A stretch of 64,000 nt of DNA from Pseudomonadaceae bacterium. Its GTDB lineage: Bacteria; Pseudomonadota; Gammaproteobacteria; Pseudomonadales; Pseudomonadaceae. The notes below the pieces were generated by a model. The model ran no database searches and was not told the DNA's origin. It worked only from the letters and a program-made list of their open reading frames with translations. The stretch covers positions 630,150 through 694,149 of the forward strand of contig CAAFUS010000006.1 in NCBI GenBank assembly GCA_900766265.1, written 5' to 3'. The position numbers and the translations under genes were made by a program. Shown in pieces: positions 16,389-25,212 of this stretch; the first letter of the stretch is position 1, and every line of letters begins with the position of its first letter.

Positions 16389-17384
16389 ATGAGAACCTAC
16401 GCCGCACCCTTCGAAAAATACATCAACCTGGCTGATTCCCGGTTGGGCACCAAGGCCATCCACGTCACCGATGACTGGTTCGCCGCGGTCGACCGCATGC
16501 TGCAGCCCACCGCGCCGGTGTGGAAGGAAGGCGTGTTCGACGACAACGGCAAGTGGATGGACGGCTGGGAATCGCGGCGCAAGCGTTTCGAAGGCTACGA
16601 CCATGCGGTCATCCGCCTGGGCGTGCCGGGCTCGATCAAGGGCGTGGACATCGACACCAGCTTCTTTACCGGTAACTATCCGCCGTCCGCGTCGCTCGAA
16701 GCCTGCTTCGTCAAGGACGGGGATCCGGACGAGCGGACCCGGTGGACCGAGGTGCTTCCAGCCGTCGAGCTGCAGGGCAACAGTCATCACTACCACGCCA
16801 TCGAAGACAGCCAGCCCTACACCCACCTGCGCTTCAACATCTACCCGGATGGCGGTATCGCACGTCTGCGGGTGTACGGCATCCCCTACCGCGACTGGTC
16901 GGCGGTCGATGCCGACGAGCAACTCGACCTCGCCTCGGCCCTAAACGGCGGACGGGCGCTGGCCTGTTCGGACGAGCACTACGGCAGCATCAGCAACCTG
17001 CTCACCCCCGGCCGTGGCGTGAACATGGGCGACGGCTGGGAAACCGCACGCCGCCGCACACCCGGCAACGACTGGGTAATCATCGCCCTCGGCCACCCCG
17101 GCGAAATCGAGAAGATCGTCGTCGACACCTTGCACTTCAAGGGCAACTACCCGGACAGCTGCTCGATCCAGGCCGCTTACGTGAAGGGCGGCACCGACAG
17201 CCAGATCGAAACCCAGAGCCTGTTCTGGCGCGAACTGTTGCCGAGCCAGAAGCTAGAGATGCACCAGGAGCACACGTTCGCCGAGCAGATCAAACCCCTC
17301 GGACCGATCACCCACGTACGGCTGAACATCTTCCCGGACGGTGGCGTCAGCCGCCTGCGCCTGTTTGGCAAGCTGGCCAAATAA
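16389..17384 (+). CDS. alc: Allantoicase
   Basis: A 331-residue enzyme cleaving allantoate to ureidoglycolate and urea. Two homologous beta-sandwich (allantoicase) repeats are visible. The first has DGWESRRKR, DHAVIRLGVPG, DTSFFTGNYPPSAS and LRFNIYPDGGIARLRVYG; the second repeats this as DGWETARRR, DWVIIALGHPG, DTLHFKGNYPDSCS and VRLNIFPDGGVSRLRLFG. Full length. It follows uraD by 36 bases in the same operon. Confidence 0.96.
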   Translation: MRTYAAPFEKYINLADSRLGTKAIHVTDDWFAAVDRMLQPTAPVWKEGVFDDNGKWMDGWESRRKRFEGYDHAVIRLGVPGSIKGVDIDTSFFTGNYPPSASLEACFVKDGDPDERTRWTEVLPAVELQGNSHHYHAIEDSQPYTHLRFNIYPDGGIARLRVYGIPYRDWSAVDADEQLDLASALNGGRALACSDEHYGSISNLLTPGRGVNMGDGWETARRRTPGNDWVIIALGHPGEIEKIVVDTLHFKGNYPDSCSIQAAYVKGGTDSQIETQSLFWRELLPSQKLEMHQEHTFAEQIKPLGPITHVRLNIFPDGGVSRLRLFGKLAK

Positions 17385-17465
17385 GACGTCCGTCCAGCAA
17401 GCTGCGGGGTGGGCACAGGGCCATCCGGCGGCGTGCCCTCCCACTCAGCAGCGAGCCCCACCCGC

Positions 17466-17981
17466 ATGCGCACACTTCAGATAGAGCCGTTGACCAAGGA
17501 CGCCTTCGCCCCTTTTGGCGAAGTGATCGAAACCGCCGGCAGCGACTATTTCATGATCAACAACGGGTCTACCCGCCGTTACCACCGACTGGCCACCGTC
17601 CAGACGGCACAGCCCGAGGACCGGGCGATCATCAGCATCTTCCGCGCCCAGGCGCTGCCCATGCCGCTCGCGGTACGCATGCTCGAACGCCACCCGTTGG
17701 GCAGCCAGGCATTCGTGCCGCTGCACGGCAGGCCGTTCCTGGTGGTGGTGGCGCCCGCCGGCGAGCGGCCCCACCCCGATCAGGTACGCGCGTTTCTCAC
17801 CGACGGCGGCCAGGGCGTGAACTATCACCGTGGCGTCTGGCACCACCCGATACTGGCCCTGGCGCCGGAAGACGACTTTCTGGTGGTCGATCGCAGCGGT
17901 GCTGGCAACAACTGTGACGAGCACTTCTTCGACGACGACCAGGCGATGTGGCTCGACCCGCAGCACAAGGGCGCGCACTGA
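17466..17981 (+). CDS. allA: Ureidoglycolate lyase
   Basis: A 171-residue cupin-fold enzyme splitting ureidoglycolate to glyoxylate and urea, the last step of this route. Family features are PLTKDAFAPFGEVIE at the N-terminus, LERHPLGSQAFVPL, and the cupin metal region GVNYHRGVWHHPILAL. The ATG at 17466 is chosen because the family begins directly with the RTLQIEPLT strand; an in-frame ATG 57 bases upstream would add an unconserved extension. It lies 81 bases after alc. Confidence 0.94.
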   Translation: MRTLQIEPLTKDAFAPFGEVIETAGSDYFMINNGSTRRYHRLATVQTAQPEDRAIISIFRAQALPMPLAVRMLERHPLGSQAFVPLHGRPFLVVVAPAGERPHPDQVRAFLTDGGQGVNYHRGVWHHPILALAPEDDFLVVDRSGAGNNCDEHFFDDDQAMWLDPQHKGAH

Positions 17982-18031
17982 GCCGGTCGCAGGAATCACG
18001 CGGCGGCGGCCGCAGCAAGGGGTAAGCAACC

Positions 18032-19264
18032 GTGGAAGCACATCTCACCGAATGGCTGAACCTGACGATCCGCTGGATCCACATGATCGTAGGCGTCGCC
18101 TGGATCGGCGCCTCGTTCTATTTCGTCTGGCTGGAAAACAACCTCAACCGGGCCAACCCCCGCGACGGGCTCTCCGGCGATTTGTGGGCGATCCACGGCG
18201 GCGGCATCTACCACCTGGAAAAATACAAGCTCGCCCCCGAGCGCATGCCCGAGACGCTGCACTGGTTCAAGTGGGAAGCCTACTCGACCTGGCTCTCGGG
18301 CGTGGCCCTGCTGACGATCGTCTACTACCTCAACCCGGCGCTCTACCTCGTCGCGCCCGGCAGCGAGCTGAGCCCGATGATGGCGGTGGCGATCGGCTTC
18401 GCCTCGCTGGTTGCCGGCTGGTTCGTCTACGACCTGCTTTGCGACTCGCCGCTGGGTAAGCGCCCGGCCCTGCTCGGACTCGTACTGTTCGGGCTGATCG
18501 TCGCGGCCGCCTGGGGCTATTCGCAGCTGTTCAGCGGCCGCGCGGCCTACATCCACGTCGGCGCGCTGATCGGCACCATCATGGTCGGCAACGTGTTCCG
18601 CATCATCATGCCGGCCCAGCGCGCCCTGGTGCGCGCCATCGAGCAAAAGCGCGAACCCGATCCGGAGCTGCCCGCCAAGGGATTGCTGCGCTCGCGCCAC
18701 AACAACTATTTCACTCTGCCGGTGCTGTTCATCATGATCAGCAACCACTTCCCGAGCACCTACGGCAGCCGCTACAACTGGCTGATCCTGGCTGCCATCT
18801 CGGTCCTCGCCGTGCTGGTACGCCACTACTTCAATACGCGCCACAACAGCCAGCGGTTCGCCTGGGCACTGCCAGTGGCCGCGGTGGGGATGATCAGCCT
18901 CGCCTTCGTCAGCGCGCCCAACCGCCAGACGGCGCCCAACCTGCCGGCGACCACGCCCGAACGGCGGAGCATTGAGCAGCAGACGGAGGCCCACCCTGGC
19001 GCGCAAGATTTTGCGCGGGTGAGCGAGGTCATCCACGAACGCTGCACCGTCTGCCATTCGGCGAACCCGACCAGCCCGCTGTTCAGCGCCGCACCCGGCG
19101 GGGTGATACTCGATACCCCCGAGCAGATGCGCCAGCAGGCCGCCAGGATCCACGCCCAGTCCGTTGCGAGCCAGATCATGCCGCTCGGCAACATCACCCA
19201 GATGACCCAGGAGGAGCGCGACCTGCTCGGTGCCTGGATCGACCAAGGCGCGCGCATCGACTGA
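18032..19264 (+). CDS. puuD: Membrane urate oxidase PuuD with C-terminal cytochrome c domain
   Basis: A 410-residue inner-membrane enzyme oxidising urate to 5-hydroxyisourate and passing electrons to the respiratory chain. The N-terminal two thirds form about eight membrane segments of the DUF989 domain, beginning LTEWLNLTIRWIHMIVGVAWIGASF with conserved His. The C-terminal part is a periplasmic c-type haem domain with C338-TV-C341-H342. GTG start with an AAGGGG ribosome-binding site. It replaces soluble uricase, which is absent from the window. It is the last gene of the purine run and is followed by a bidirectional terminator. Confidence 0.94.
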   Translation: MEAHLTEWLNLTIRWIHMIVGVAWIGASFYFVWLENNLNRANPRDGLSGDLWAIHGGGIYHLEKYKLAPERMPETLHWFKWEAYSTWLSGVALLTIVYYLNPALYLVAPGSELSPMMAVAIGFASLVAGWFVYDLLCDSPLGKRPALLGLVLFGLIVAAAWGYSQLFSGRAAYIHVGALIGTIMVGNVFRIIMPAQRALVRAIEQKREPDPELPAKGLLRSRHNNYFTLPVLFIMISNHFPSTYGSRYNWLILAAISVLAVLVRHYFNTRHNSQRFAWALPVAAVGMISLAFVSAPNRQTAPNLPATTPERRSIEQQTEAHPGAQDFARVSEVIHERCTVCHSANPTSPLFSAAPGGVILDTPEQMRQQAARIHAQSVASQIMPLGNITQMTQEERDLLGAWIDQGARID

Positions 19265-19320
19265 AGGTTCGTGCGGCGGCGGCGAGACGTCGGAGCCGCC
19301 TTACGAATCTCGCGCAAACA

Positions 19321-19350
19321 AAAACGCCGGCCCCGGGCCGGCGTTTCTTT
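19321..19350. terminator. Bidirectional Rho-independent terminator
   Basis: CGCCGGCC and GGCCGGCG stem inside AAA/TTT flanks, with T-rich tails on both strands. It separates puuD from the convergent DUF2383 gene. Confidence 0.8.
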
Positions 19351-19364
19351 GCGGGTCGTCGCGA

Positions 19365-19817
19365 TCAGCTGGCGGCGCGCGCCGCGTCACGCAACGCCTT
19401 GACCTGGTCGTGGTTGCGCTGAACACCTTGCAGCTGCTTCTCGACCACGGCGCGTACGTCGGCCGGCAGGTCCTTTTCCAGCGCCTTGCGATAGCTCTTG
19501 AGCGCCACGTCTTCGCCACGTTCGCATTCGTTGAGAATCGCCTCGTCGTCCTTGCCTGTGATCATGGACTTGAGGTCCACCCAGCGACGGTGCATGTCGC
19601 CGCTCATGCTGGTGCTGGTTTCCGGGTCGCCACCGAGCGAACGGACCAGTTGCTGAAGCTCGGCCGCTGCGCTGGCGCAGTCCTGGGCGCGCTGGACCAT
19701 GGTGGTCTTGAGCTGCGGGCTCTTGAGGTCTTCGGCGCACTCGCGAAAGCCCTTCTCACCGTCTTTGCTGGTTTCGATCAGGTCGTTGAGTACAGAGATC
19801 GTTTCTTTGCTGTCCAT
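19365..19817 (-). CDS. PA2169-type four-helix-bundle protein (DUF2383)
   Basis: A 150-residue, mostly helical soluble protein of the DUF2383 family, which has a ferritin-like four-helix architecture. Conserved features include LNDLIETSKDGEKGF at the start and the charged helices carrying CERGEDVAL near residue 98. The ATG at 19817 is chosen because GAGGAGG precedes it closely. Biochemical function is unknown; paralogs in Pseudomonas are often stress or anaerobiosis related. It is a single-gene unit facing puuD. Confidence 0.85.
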   Translation of the reverse strand: MDSKETISVLNDLIETSKDGEKGFRECAEDLKSPQLKTTMVQRAQDCASAAAELQQLVRSLGGDPETSTSMSGDMHRRWVDLKSMITGKDDEAILNECERGEDVALKSYRKALEKDLPADVRAVVEKQLQGVQRNHDQVKALRDAARAAS

Positions 19818-20017
19818 CTTTTCCTCCTCGGGTATCGAACCTAACGGCCGCCGTCTTGCGGCCTGCCCAGTTAAGTCGACTGTCCGGGGCCGTCTTCGTT
19901 CAGAGAACCGGATGGCATGCGCCCCTCTGGCGCACCGTTTTGGCTCACTTGAGAGCCCAGAGAGGCCGGTGCTAGCATGCCGCTTCGAACCGGCAGCCGA
20001 GGCAGGGACTTCGCCCA

Positions 20018-20638
20018 ATGAGCAGCATTCGCGAACGCAACCGGGAGCTCATCCTGCGCGCGGCCAGTGAAGAATTCGCGGAAAAGGGCTTCGCCGCGAC
20101 CAAGACGAGCGACATAGCCCAGCGCGCCGGACTGCCCAAGCCCAACGTCTACTATTACTTCAAATCGAAGGAGCGGCTCTATCGCGAGGTGCTGGAAAGC
20201 ATCATCGAGCCGCTGTTGCAGGCCTCCAGCCCATTCAACCAGCCAGGCCGTCCCGCCGAGGTGCTACGCGCCTACATCCGCACCAAGATTCGCATTTCCC
20301 GCGAGCACCCCTGCGCCTCCAAGGTATTCGCCAGTGAAATCATGCACGGTGCGCCACACCTGTCGCCCGAGCGGGTCGAGCAGCTGAACGCCCAGGCGAG
20401 CCACAACATCGCAAGGATTCGAGGCTGGATCGACGAGGGGTTGATGGCAAAGGTCGACCCCAGCCATCTGCTGTTCAGTATCTGGGCCGCAACCCAGACC
20501 TATGCCGATTTCGACTGGCAGATCACCAGCGTCACCGGCAAGGCTTCGCTGGACGATGCCGACTACGAAGCAGCGGCCGACACCCTTATCCGCATGGTCA
20601 TCAAAGGCTGCGAGGTGCAGGAGGGCGCGGCCGGCTGA
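20018..20638 (+). CDS. TetR family regulator, RutR-like
   Basis: A 206-residue repressor. The N-terminal TetR helix-turn-helix covers residues about 8-55 (FAEKGFAATKTSDIAQRAGL, then KPNVYYYFKSKERLY). The C-terminal domain closely resembles E. coli RutR, the uracil/thymine sensor, in IRISREHPCASKVFASEI, MHGAPHL, HLLFSIWAATQTYADF and the adjacent VTGKASL. A RutR-like operator lies before the BMP binding-protein gene at 4157. No rut or pyd genes are in the window, so the regulon may include purine/pyrimidine uptake. Ligand assignment is inference from similarity. Confidence 0.85.
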   Translation: MSSIRERNRELILRAASEEFAEKGFAATKTSDIAQRAGLPKPNVYYYFKSKERLYREVLESIIEPLLQASSPFNQPGRPAEVLRAYIRTKIRISREHPCASKVFASEIMHGAPHLSPERVEQLNAQASHNIARIRGWIDEGLMAKVDPSHLLFSIWAATQTYADFDWQITSVTGKASLDDADYEAAADTLIRMVIKGCEVQEGAAG

Positions 20639-20676
20639 GGCGCGGTCGACTGAGCCGGCCAGCGCCTATCCGACCG

Positions 20677-22560
20677 TCACGCACGCCGCGCGACAGGAGC
20701 GTCCTGCGGCGGGGCATCCGCCTCGTGCGGGACGGTTTCGCTGAAGAATTCCGTCATCTCGTCGAGTTCCAGGACCTCGGGCAGCTCTCGCAGGTTGGAG
20801 GTGAAGTCGAGCTCCTCCGCCGGCTCGTCCGCCGCCTTGCGCTTACCTGCCGTGGGCCGGAACGGGCTGATCAGGTCCCAGTCGGCATCCAGCGAGAAGC
20901 TGTCCAGATCCAGTCCGGTGTACGCGGCCTCCTCGGCCTCGTCCAGCTTGGGGGGCTCGAGCACATCCTCCAGCGTCGGCAGGCTGGCCGGAATCGGAAT
21001 GACCGCCAGCTGCGCCTCGCCGATACCCAGCTCCCGCGCCCGCGCCAGTTCCTGCGCAAAGGCCGGGCCGTCACCCAGCTCGCTCAGCACCTCCAGCAAT
21101 TTCAGGCGCATCGTGCTGCGGTTCGGCTCGTGCTGCAGCGCGGCCTCCAAGGTGTGGCGGGCCTGCTTGTATCGCCCGTAGGCCATGTACAGGCAGGCCG
21201 CGTCCAACGCGTCGCTGCCGGCAGTGAGCGCCCTGGAGGCGACCGGCTCCGACTGGTCCACACCGGCGTCGGCCGCCGGAGCCGCTTGTTCGGGCTGGGC
21301 CACGAGCGACTGGCCGGCTTCGCTCCGCTCATTGCGCGCGTTAACCGTCGCGGTCCAGTCGCCGGCCGCCGAGGAAAATGCCTCGGGCTCCGGCTCGTCC
21401 GGACGGCGCAGCCGCCAGAACAAACCGCTCAGCACCAGCAGCAGGACGGCTACCGCGGCCCAAAGTCGCCAGTCAGCCAGGACACCATCGACACTGCCTG
21501 ACGGCGTCGCGGCTTCGACCGTGGCGAGCACTGGCGCGGCGGGCGAGACAACGGGTGGCGCGGCGGCCTGGCGGGCCTCCACGAGCTGCCGGGTCAGCTG
21601 AATCAGCTGCTTGTCGCGCTCCTCGACCTGGCTCATCAACTCATCGAGGCGCGCCTGGAACGCCTGGATCTCTTCACGCAGGTCATCGCGCACGGCCTGC
21701 TCGATGGCCACTTGCTCATCGAGCTTGCGCTGCTCAGCCCACAGCTGCTCGATCCCGCTGGCGGCAGCCGGGTTCGCTTGGACGGCCTGCGTGACCGGCT
21801 GGGTCGCGCGCTCGGCCGTCGTCGCCGACGCCAGCTCACCAAGCTCGATCCAATCGGGCAGCAACAGGCTGGAGCCCGATAGCAGGCGCGACAGGTCACC
21901 TGCGGCGAAGGCGTGAGGGTTGAGCGCATGGATGTCGCGAACCAGTCGTTGGGTGCTCGCCGCCCCGCCCCCGGAATCCAGGCGCCGCGCGATGAGCCAG
22001 AGGCTGTCGCCGGGCTGCACCTGATAGCGCTGGCCGCGCAGCGCCGCAGGCGCGGCCCTGTCAGCCTCCGGCACCGACGCAGCGGACTCGCGCGCCATGG
22101 ATGATGCTTCGGCCTGCGGGCGAGCAGGCGCTGCCTGTTGGGTTGGCGCCGCCCAGACCGTCGTGGATTCGAGCGGATCGAGCAGGACGGTATATTCGCG
22201 CAGCAGCGTCCCGTTCGGACGAACCAGTTCAACGATGAAGTTCAGGTAGGGTTCGCGAACCGGCGCCGAGGTGGTGACCCCGACACTGCCGTCGCGGCCA
22301 CTCAGCCGGGTGGCAAAACGCAGATCCATCAGGTGCTGCGGGTAGTCGACACCCGAACGGGCGAACACGCTCGGCGAAGCCAGTTTCACCTTGAGGTCGG
22401 AGACCTCCAGCCCCTGCACGTCGAGCAGCTCGATCTCGGCATCGAGCGGTTGATGGAGCGAGGAGTGCAGCCTGATTTCACCCATGCCCAGGGCGGAGGC
22501 CGTACCCGGAGAGCCGAGCGCGACCAGCAGACAGATGAGGAAAGAGATCAAGCGCGCCAT
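20677..22560 (-). CDS. FimV-like peptidoglycan-associated membrane protein
   Basis: A 627-residue envelope protein. A signal peptide ends TASA-LG near residue 23. The FimV N-terminal region (LGMGEIRLHSSLHQPLDAEIELL) follows, then a LysM-type segment YQVQPGDSLWLIARRL at about residue 177, a coiled coil rich in Glu/Gln at about 285-350, one membrane helix at about 365-385 and a TPR-like acidic cytoplasmic tail. The ATG is chosen because it starts the signal peptide. The family organises polar assembly of type IV pili. P. aeruginosa FimV is about 900 residues, so this is short, and asd/truA neighbours are missing; it may be a paralog and not FimV itself. Confidence 0.82.
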   Translation of the reverse strand: MARLISFLICLLVALGSPGTASALGMGEIRLHSSLHQPLDAEIELLDVQGLEVSDLKVKLASPSVFARSGVDYPQHLMDLRFATRLSGRDGSVGVTTSAPVREPYLNFIVELVRPNGTLLREYTVLLDPLESTTVWAAPTQQAAPARPQAEASSMARESAASVPEADRAAPAALRGQRYQVQPGDSLWLIARRLDSGGGAASTQRLVRDIHALNPHAFAAGDLSRLLSGSSLLLPDWIELGELASATTAERATQPVTQAVQANPAAASGIEQLWAEQRKLDEQVAIEQAVRDDLREEIQAFQARLDELMSQVEERDKQLIQLTRQLVEARQAAAPPVVSPAAPVLATVEAATPSGSVDGVLADWRLWAAVAVLLLVLSGLFWRLRRPDEPEPEAFSSAAGDWTATVNARNERSEAGQSLVAQPEQAAPAADAGVDQSEPVASRALTAGSDALDAACLYMAYGRYKQARHTLEAALQHEPNRSTMRLKLLEVLSELGDGPAFAQELARARELGIGEAQLAVIPIPASLPTLEDVLEPPKLDEAEEAAYTGLDLDSFSLDADWDLISPFRPTAGKRKAADEPAEELDFTSNLRELPEVLELDEMTEFFSETVPHEADAPPQDAPVARRA

Positions 22561-22809
22561 ATCCAAGCTTTCTCCAATGCCGTCATGGCTCCGCCTGATG
22601 GCAGGCACCGACAGCTGCGGACACTTCAGGTGGTTCGAACGCAACGCCAGCGAAAAGCCTGCGAGACGCAGTTCACATTTTATCACTTAATGACTGGCGA
22701 ACCGCCACCAATGATCGGGCCGCCCATTTGCTCGCAATATCGGCAACAATCGGGGAACACTGGATAACCACCCGTCGCCCTGCGGCCATGACAACGACTC
22801 GGAGCCTCC

Positions 22810-24075
22810 ATGACACTCGATCCGCACCGCCTGCTACGCGAACTCTTCGACGCCGCCATCGAGGCCGCTCATCCGAGAGCCACCCTCGCCCGCCACCTCC
22901 CCGCCGATCGCAGCGGCCGCGCTATCGTCATCGGTGCCGGGAAGGCCGCGGCCGCCATGGCACAGGCCATCGAAGCCTGTTGGGAAGGTGAGCTGCACGG
23001 GCTGGTGGTCACCCGCTACGGACACGGCGCGCCCTGCAACCGGATCGAAGTGGTCGAGGCCTCGCACCCCGTGCCGGACGATGCCGGCGAGCGGGTCGCC
23101 CGCCGCGTGCTCGAACTGGTCAGCGGGCTGAAGGAGACCGACAAGGTCATCTTCCTGCTTTCCGGGGGCGGCTCGTCGCTGCTGGCCCTGCCGGCCGAAG
23201 GCATCACGCTGGCCGACAAGCAGGCCATCAACAAGGCTCTGCTGCGCAGTGGCGCCGCCATCGACGAGATGAACTGCGTGCGAAAGCACCTTTCGGCGAT
23301 CAAGGGGGGGCGCCTGGCCCAGGCCTGCTGGCCGGCCAGCCTGTATACCTATGCAATCTCCGACGTCCCGGGCGACCAGCCAACGGTGATCGCCTCCGGC
23401 CCGACGGTCGCCGACCCGACGACCTCGGCCGACGCCCTGGCCATTCTTGCCCGCTACGCCATCGAGGTGCCGCCCAACGTCCGTGCCTGGCTCGAAGACC
23501 CGCGCTCTGAGACGCTCAAGCCGGGCGATCCCTACCTGTCACGAAGCCACTTCCAGTTGATCGCGACACCCCAGCAGTCGCTCGACGCCGCGGCCGCCCT
23601 CGCCCGGCAGGCGGGCCTGACGCCCTTGATACTTGGCGACCTTGAGGGCGAGTCGCGGGAAGTCGCCAAGGTTCATGCCGGTATCGCCCGGCAGATCGTT
23701 TTGCACGGGCAACCGATAGCCGCGCCCTGCGTGATCCTGTCTGGCGGCGAAACCACCGTGACCGTCCGCGGTGATGGACGTGGTGGGCGCAACGCCGAAT
23801 TCCTGCTCAGCCTGACCGAGAATCTGGCAGGGCTGGCCGGCGTTTATGCATTGGCCGGCGATACGGACGGGATCGACGGCTCGGAAGACAACGCCGGGGC
23901 CATCATGACGCCCGTGACCCATGCGCGGGGACTGGCACTGGGGCTCGATGCCGCCGCCGAGCTGGCCGACAACAACGGCTACGGCTACTTCGCACGCCTC
24001 GACGCGCTGGTGGTCACCGGGCCGACGCGCACCAACGTCAACGACTTTCGCGCGATCATCGTCCTGCCCCGGTGA
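22810..24075 (+). CDS. Glycerate kinase, MOFRL family (TtuD-like)
   Basis: A 421-residue cytosolic protein of the type-2 glycerate kinase family, often labelled hydroxypyruvate reductase TtuD. The N-terminal DUF4147 domain has GAGKAAAAMAQ near residue 44 and LLSGGGSSLLALP near 114; the C-terminal MOFRL domain has LSGGETTVTVRGDGRGGRNAE near 308 and ALAGDTDGIDGSEDNAGA near 346. It phosphorylates glycerate. The purine island yields glyoxylate, which Pseudomonas routes through tartronate semialdehyde to glycerate, so a metabolic link is plausible, but the gcl/hyi/glxR genes are not here. Confidence 0.88.
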   Translation: MTLDPHRLLRELFDAAIEAAHPRATLARHLPADRSGRAIVIGAGKAAAAMAQAIEACWEGELHGLVVTRYGHGAPCNRIEVVEASHPVPDDAGERVARRVLELVSGLKETDKVIFLLSGGGSSLLALPAEGITLADKQAINKALLRSGAAIDEMNCVRKHLSAIKGGRLAQACWPASLYTYAISDVPGDQPTVIASGPTVADPTTSADALAILARYAIEVPPNVRAWLEDPRSETLKPGDPYLSRSHFQLIATPQQSLDAAAALARQAGLTPLILGDLEGESREVAKVHAGIARQIVLHGQPIAAPCVILSGGETTVTVRGDGRGGRNAEFLLSLTENLAGLAGVYALAGDTDGIDGSEDNAGAIMTPVTHARGLALGLDAAAELADNNGYGYFARLDALVVTGPTRTNVNDFRAIIVLPR

Positions 24076-24090
24076 ACCTGAACGGGCGCC

Positions 24091-24315
24091 CTATCCCCCG
24101 GTCTGGCGCGGATCCTGCTCTTGGGGATAGTGGTGCTCTTCAACGACCTGGCCGTTCTCGTAGACCTTGACCACCGCTGTGCGCAGCTTCATGTAGTCGC
24201 GCGTCTCGGCCAGGATGTCGTCGCGACTGGACGCCTCGATCAGGGCGCGGGCGTCGCCCTCCTCGCGCAAGACCCAGCGATCGCTGTCCCGGCTGATGAC
24301 CTCGTAATGCTGCAT
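24091..24315 (-). CDS. Small DUF2188-type protein
   Basis: A 74-residue protein starting MQHYEVISRDSDRWVLREEG. The pattern of a short strand, a Trp-containing strand, an Ala-rich helix and a final strand fits the DUF2188 fold, of unknown function. The start at 24315 has ACAGGAGAACG directly upstream. It is a small independent gene convergent with the glycerate kinase. Several Pseudomonas members are stress-associated, and the neighbours (KGG proteins) fit such a setting. Confidence 0.75.
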   Translation of the reverse strand: MQHYEVISRDSDRWVLREEGDARALIEASSRDDILAETRDYMKLRTAVVKVYENGQVVEEHHYPQEQDPRQTGG

Positions 24316-24670
24316 GGCGTTCTCCTGTGTGGGGTACGCCTCGTTAGAGCCATGGCCAGGCACGCGGTTCGTGGCCGCGGACCGCCGGTGCACGCGCCTG
24401 CCCCCCTCAATCGGATCCCATATATATAAGACAACCAATAAAGGTGGCATCGCCGCTTCGCTTGAAATAGCACTTTGATAGTTATCGCAGAACTACCGCT
24501 TCGCTTGTAATTTCATTAAGCCATAACACCACTCTATATGAGGAAAACCATTCGTCCGGCGTTGAAACGGAGTGTGAACTCCTGCTCGCCTAAGCCCCTC
24601 TGAACTCGTGAAGGCTGGAGCAAGTTGTATCAGCCCCTTTAGTTCTCTATCCACCGAGGAGACAAAGAAA
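24316..24670. other. AT-richer intergenic region before the KGG stress genes
   Basis: No gene is seen in these 355 bases. Base composition is clearly lower in GC than the flanks. It contains the stretch CATATATATAAG, a 12-base direct repeat CCGCTTCGCTTG (near 24452 and 24498, about 46 bases apart) and the AlgU-type promoter at 24576. It serves the divergent DUF2188 gene and the KGG gene. Confidence 0.6.
24576..24604 (+). promoter_or_regulatory. AlgU (sigma-22)-type promoter for KGG gene 1
   Basis: GAACTC (24576-24581), a 17-base spacer and TCTGAA (24599-24604) match the extracytoplasmic stress sigma consensus GAACTT-N16/17-TCTGA. It lies 67 bases before the KGG gene start. Confidence 0.6.
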
Positions 24671-24841
24671 ATGGCAAATAACAACCCTGGCAACTTTGCA
24701 AACGATCGCGAGAAAGCTTCCGAAGCCGGCAAGAAAGGCGGCAGCAACAGCGGCGGCAATTTCGCGAACGACCGCGAGAAGGCCTCCGAAGCTGGTAAGA
24801 AAGGTGGCCAGAACAGCCACGGCGGCGGCCGTAACAGCTAA
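24671..24841 (+). CDS. KGG-repeat stress protein 1
   Basis: A 56-residue very hydrophilic, Gly/Asn/Lys-rich protein of the KGG (con-10, GsiB-like) family. After MANNNPG it carries two copies of the unit GNFANDREKASEAGKKGG separated by SNSG, and ends with a Gly/His/Asn tail. Such proteins are disordered, hydrophilin-like and usually induced by osmotic or desiccation stress. GAGGAGAC lies upstream of the ATG. The AlgU-type promoter at 24576 supports a stress role. Its closest relative is the next gene. Confidence 0.88.
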   Translation: MANNNPGNFANDREKASEAGKKGGSNSGGNFANDREKASEAGKKGGQNSHGGGRNS

Positions 24842-24897
24842 GCCGAAGGCTTACTCGCACACCTGACCCAACGTCGCTATCCACGAGGAGAAATGAC

Positions 24898-25068
24898 ATG
24901 GCTAACAACAACCCGGGCAACTTTGCGAACGATCGCGAAAAAGCGTCCGAAGCCGGCCGCAAAGGCGGCCACAACAGCGGTGGCAACTTTGCCAACGACC
25001 GCGAGAAGGCCTCTGAAGCCGGCCGCAAAGGCGGCCAGAACAGCCATGGCGGTGGCCGCAGCAGCTAA
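24898..25068 (+). CDS. KGG-repeat stress protein 2
   Basis: A 56-residue paralog of the gene 56 bases upstream, identical in length and layout: two units GNFANDREKASEAGRKGG, with Arg replacing a Lys in each, and an SHGGG tail. The ribosome-binding site GAGGAGA is close to the ATG. It is probably co-transcribed with copy 1 and ends before a strong terminator at 25081. The pair looks like a tandem duplication after an earlier internal duplication. Confidence 0.87.
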   Translation: MANNNPGNFANDREKASEAGRKGGHNSGGNFANDREKASEAGRKGGQNSHGGGRSS

Positions 25069-25080
25069 TCGCCAGAATAA

Positions 25081-25120
25081 TAAGGCAGAGGGTTTATGGC
25101 CCTCTGCCTTATATTCTTTT
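25081..25120 (+). terminator. Rho-independent terminator after the KGG genes
   Basis: AAGGCAGAGGG pairs with CCCTCTGCCTT across a short loop, followed by ATATTCTTTT. Located 13 bases after the second KGG stop. Confidence 0.85.
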
Positions 25121-25212
25121 GAGAAAAACGTCTTATATAAAAATAAAAATAACAGCTCACTGCACTGACCTCGAAGATCGATACAGCACCCCCTCTTTCG
25201 ATAGTACTTTCC

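Noticed and set aside
18032..19264. puuD considered as a plain cytochrome-c-containing membrane protein.
   Set aside because: The whole N-terminal domain with conserved His fits the DUF989 urate oxidase domain, and the genomic context requires a urate oxidase.
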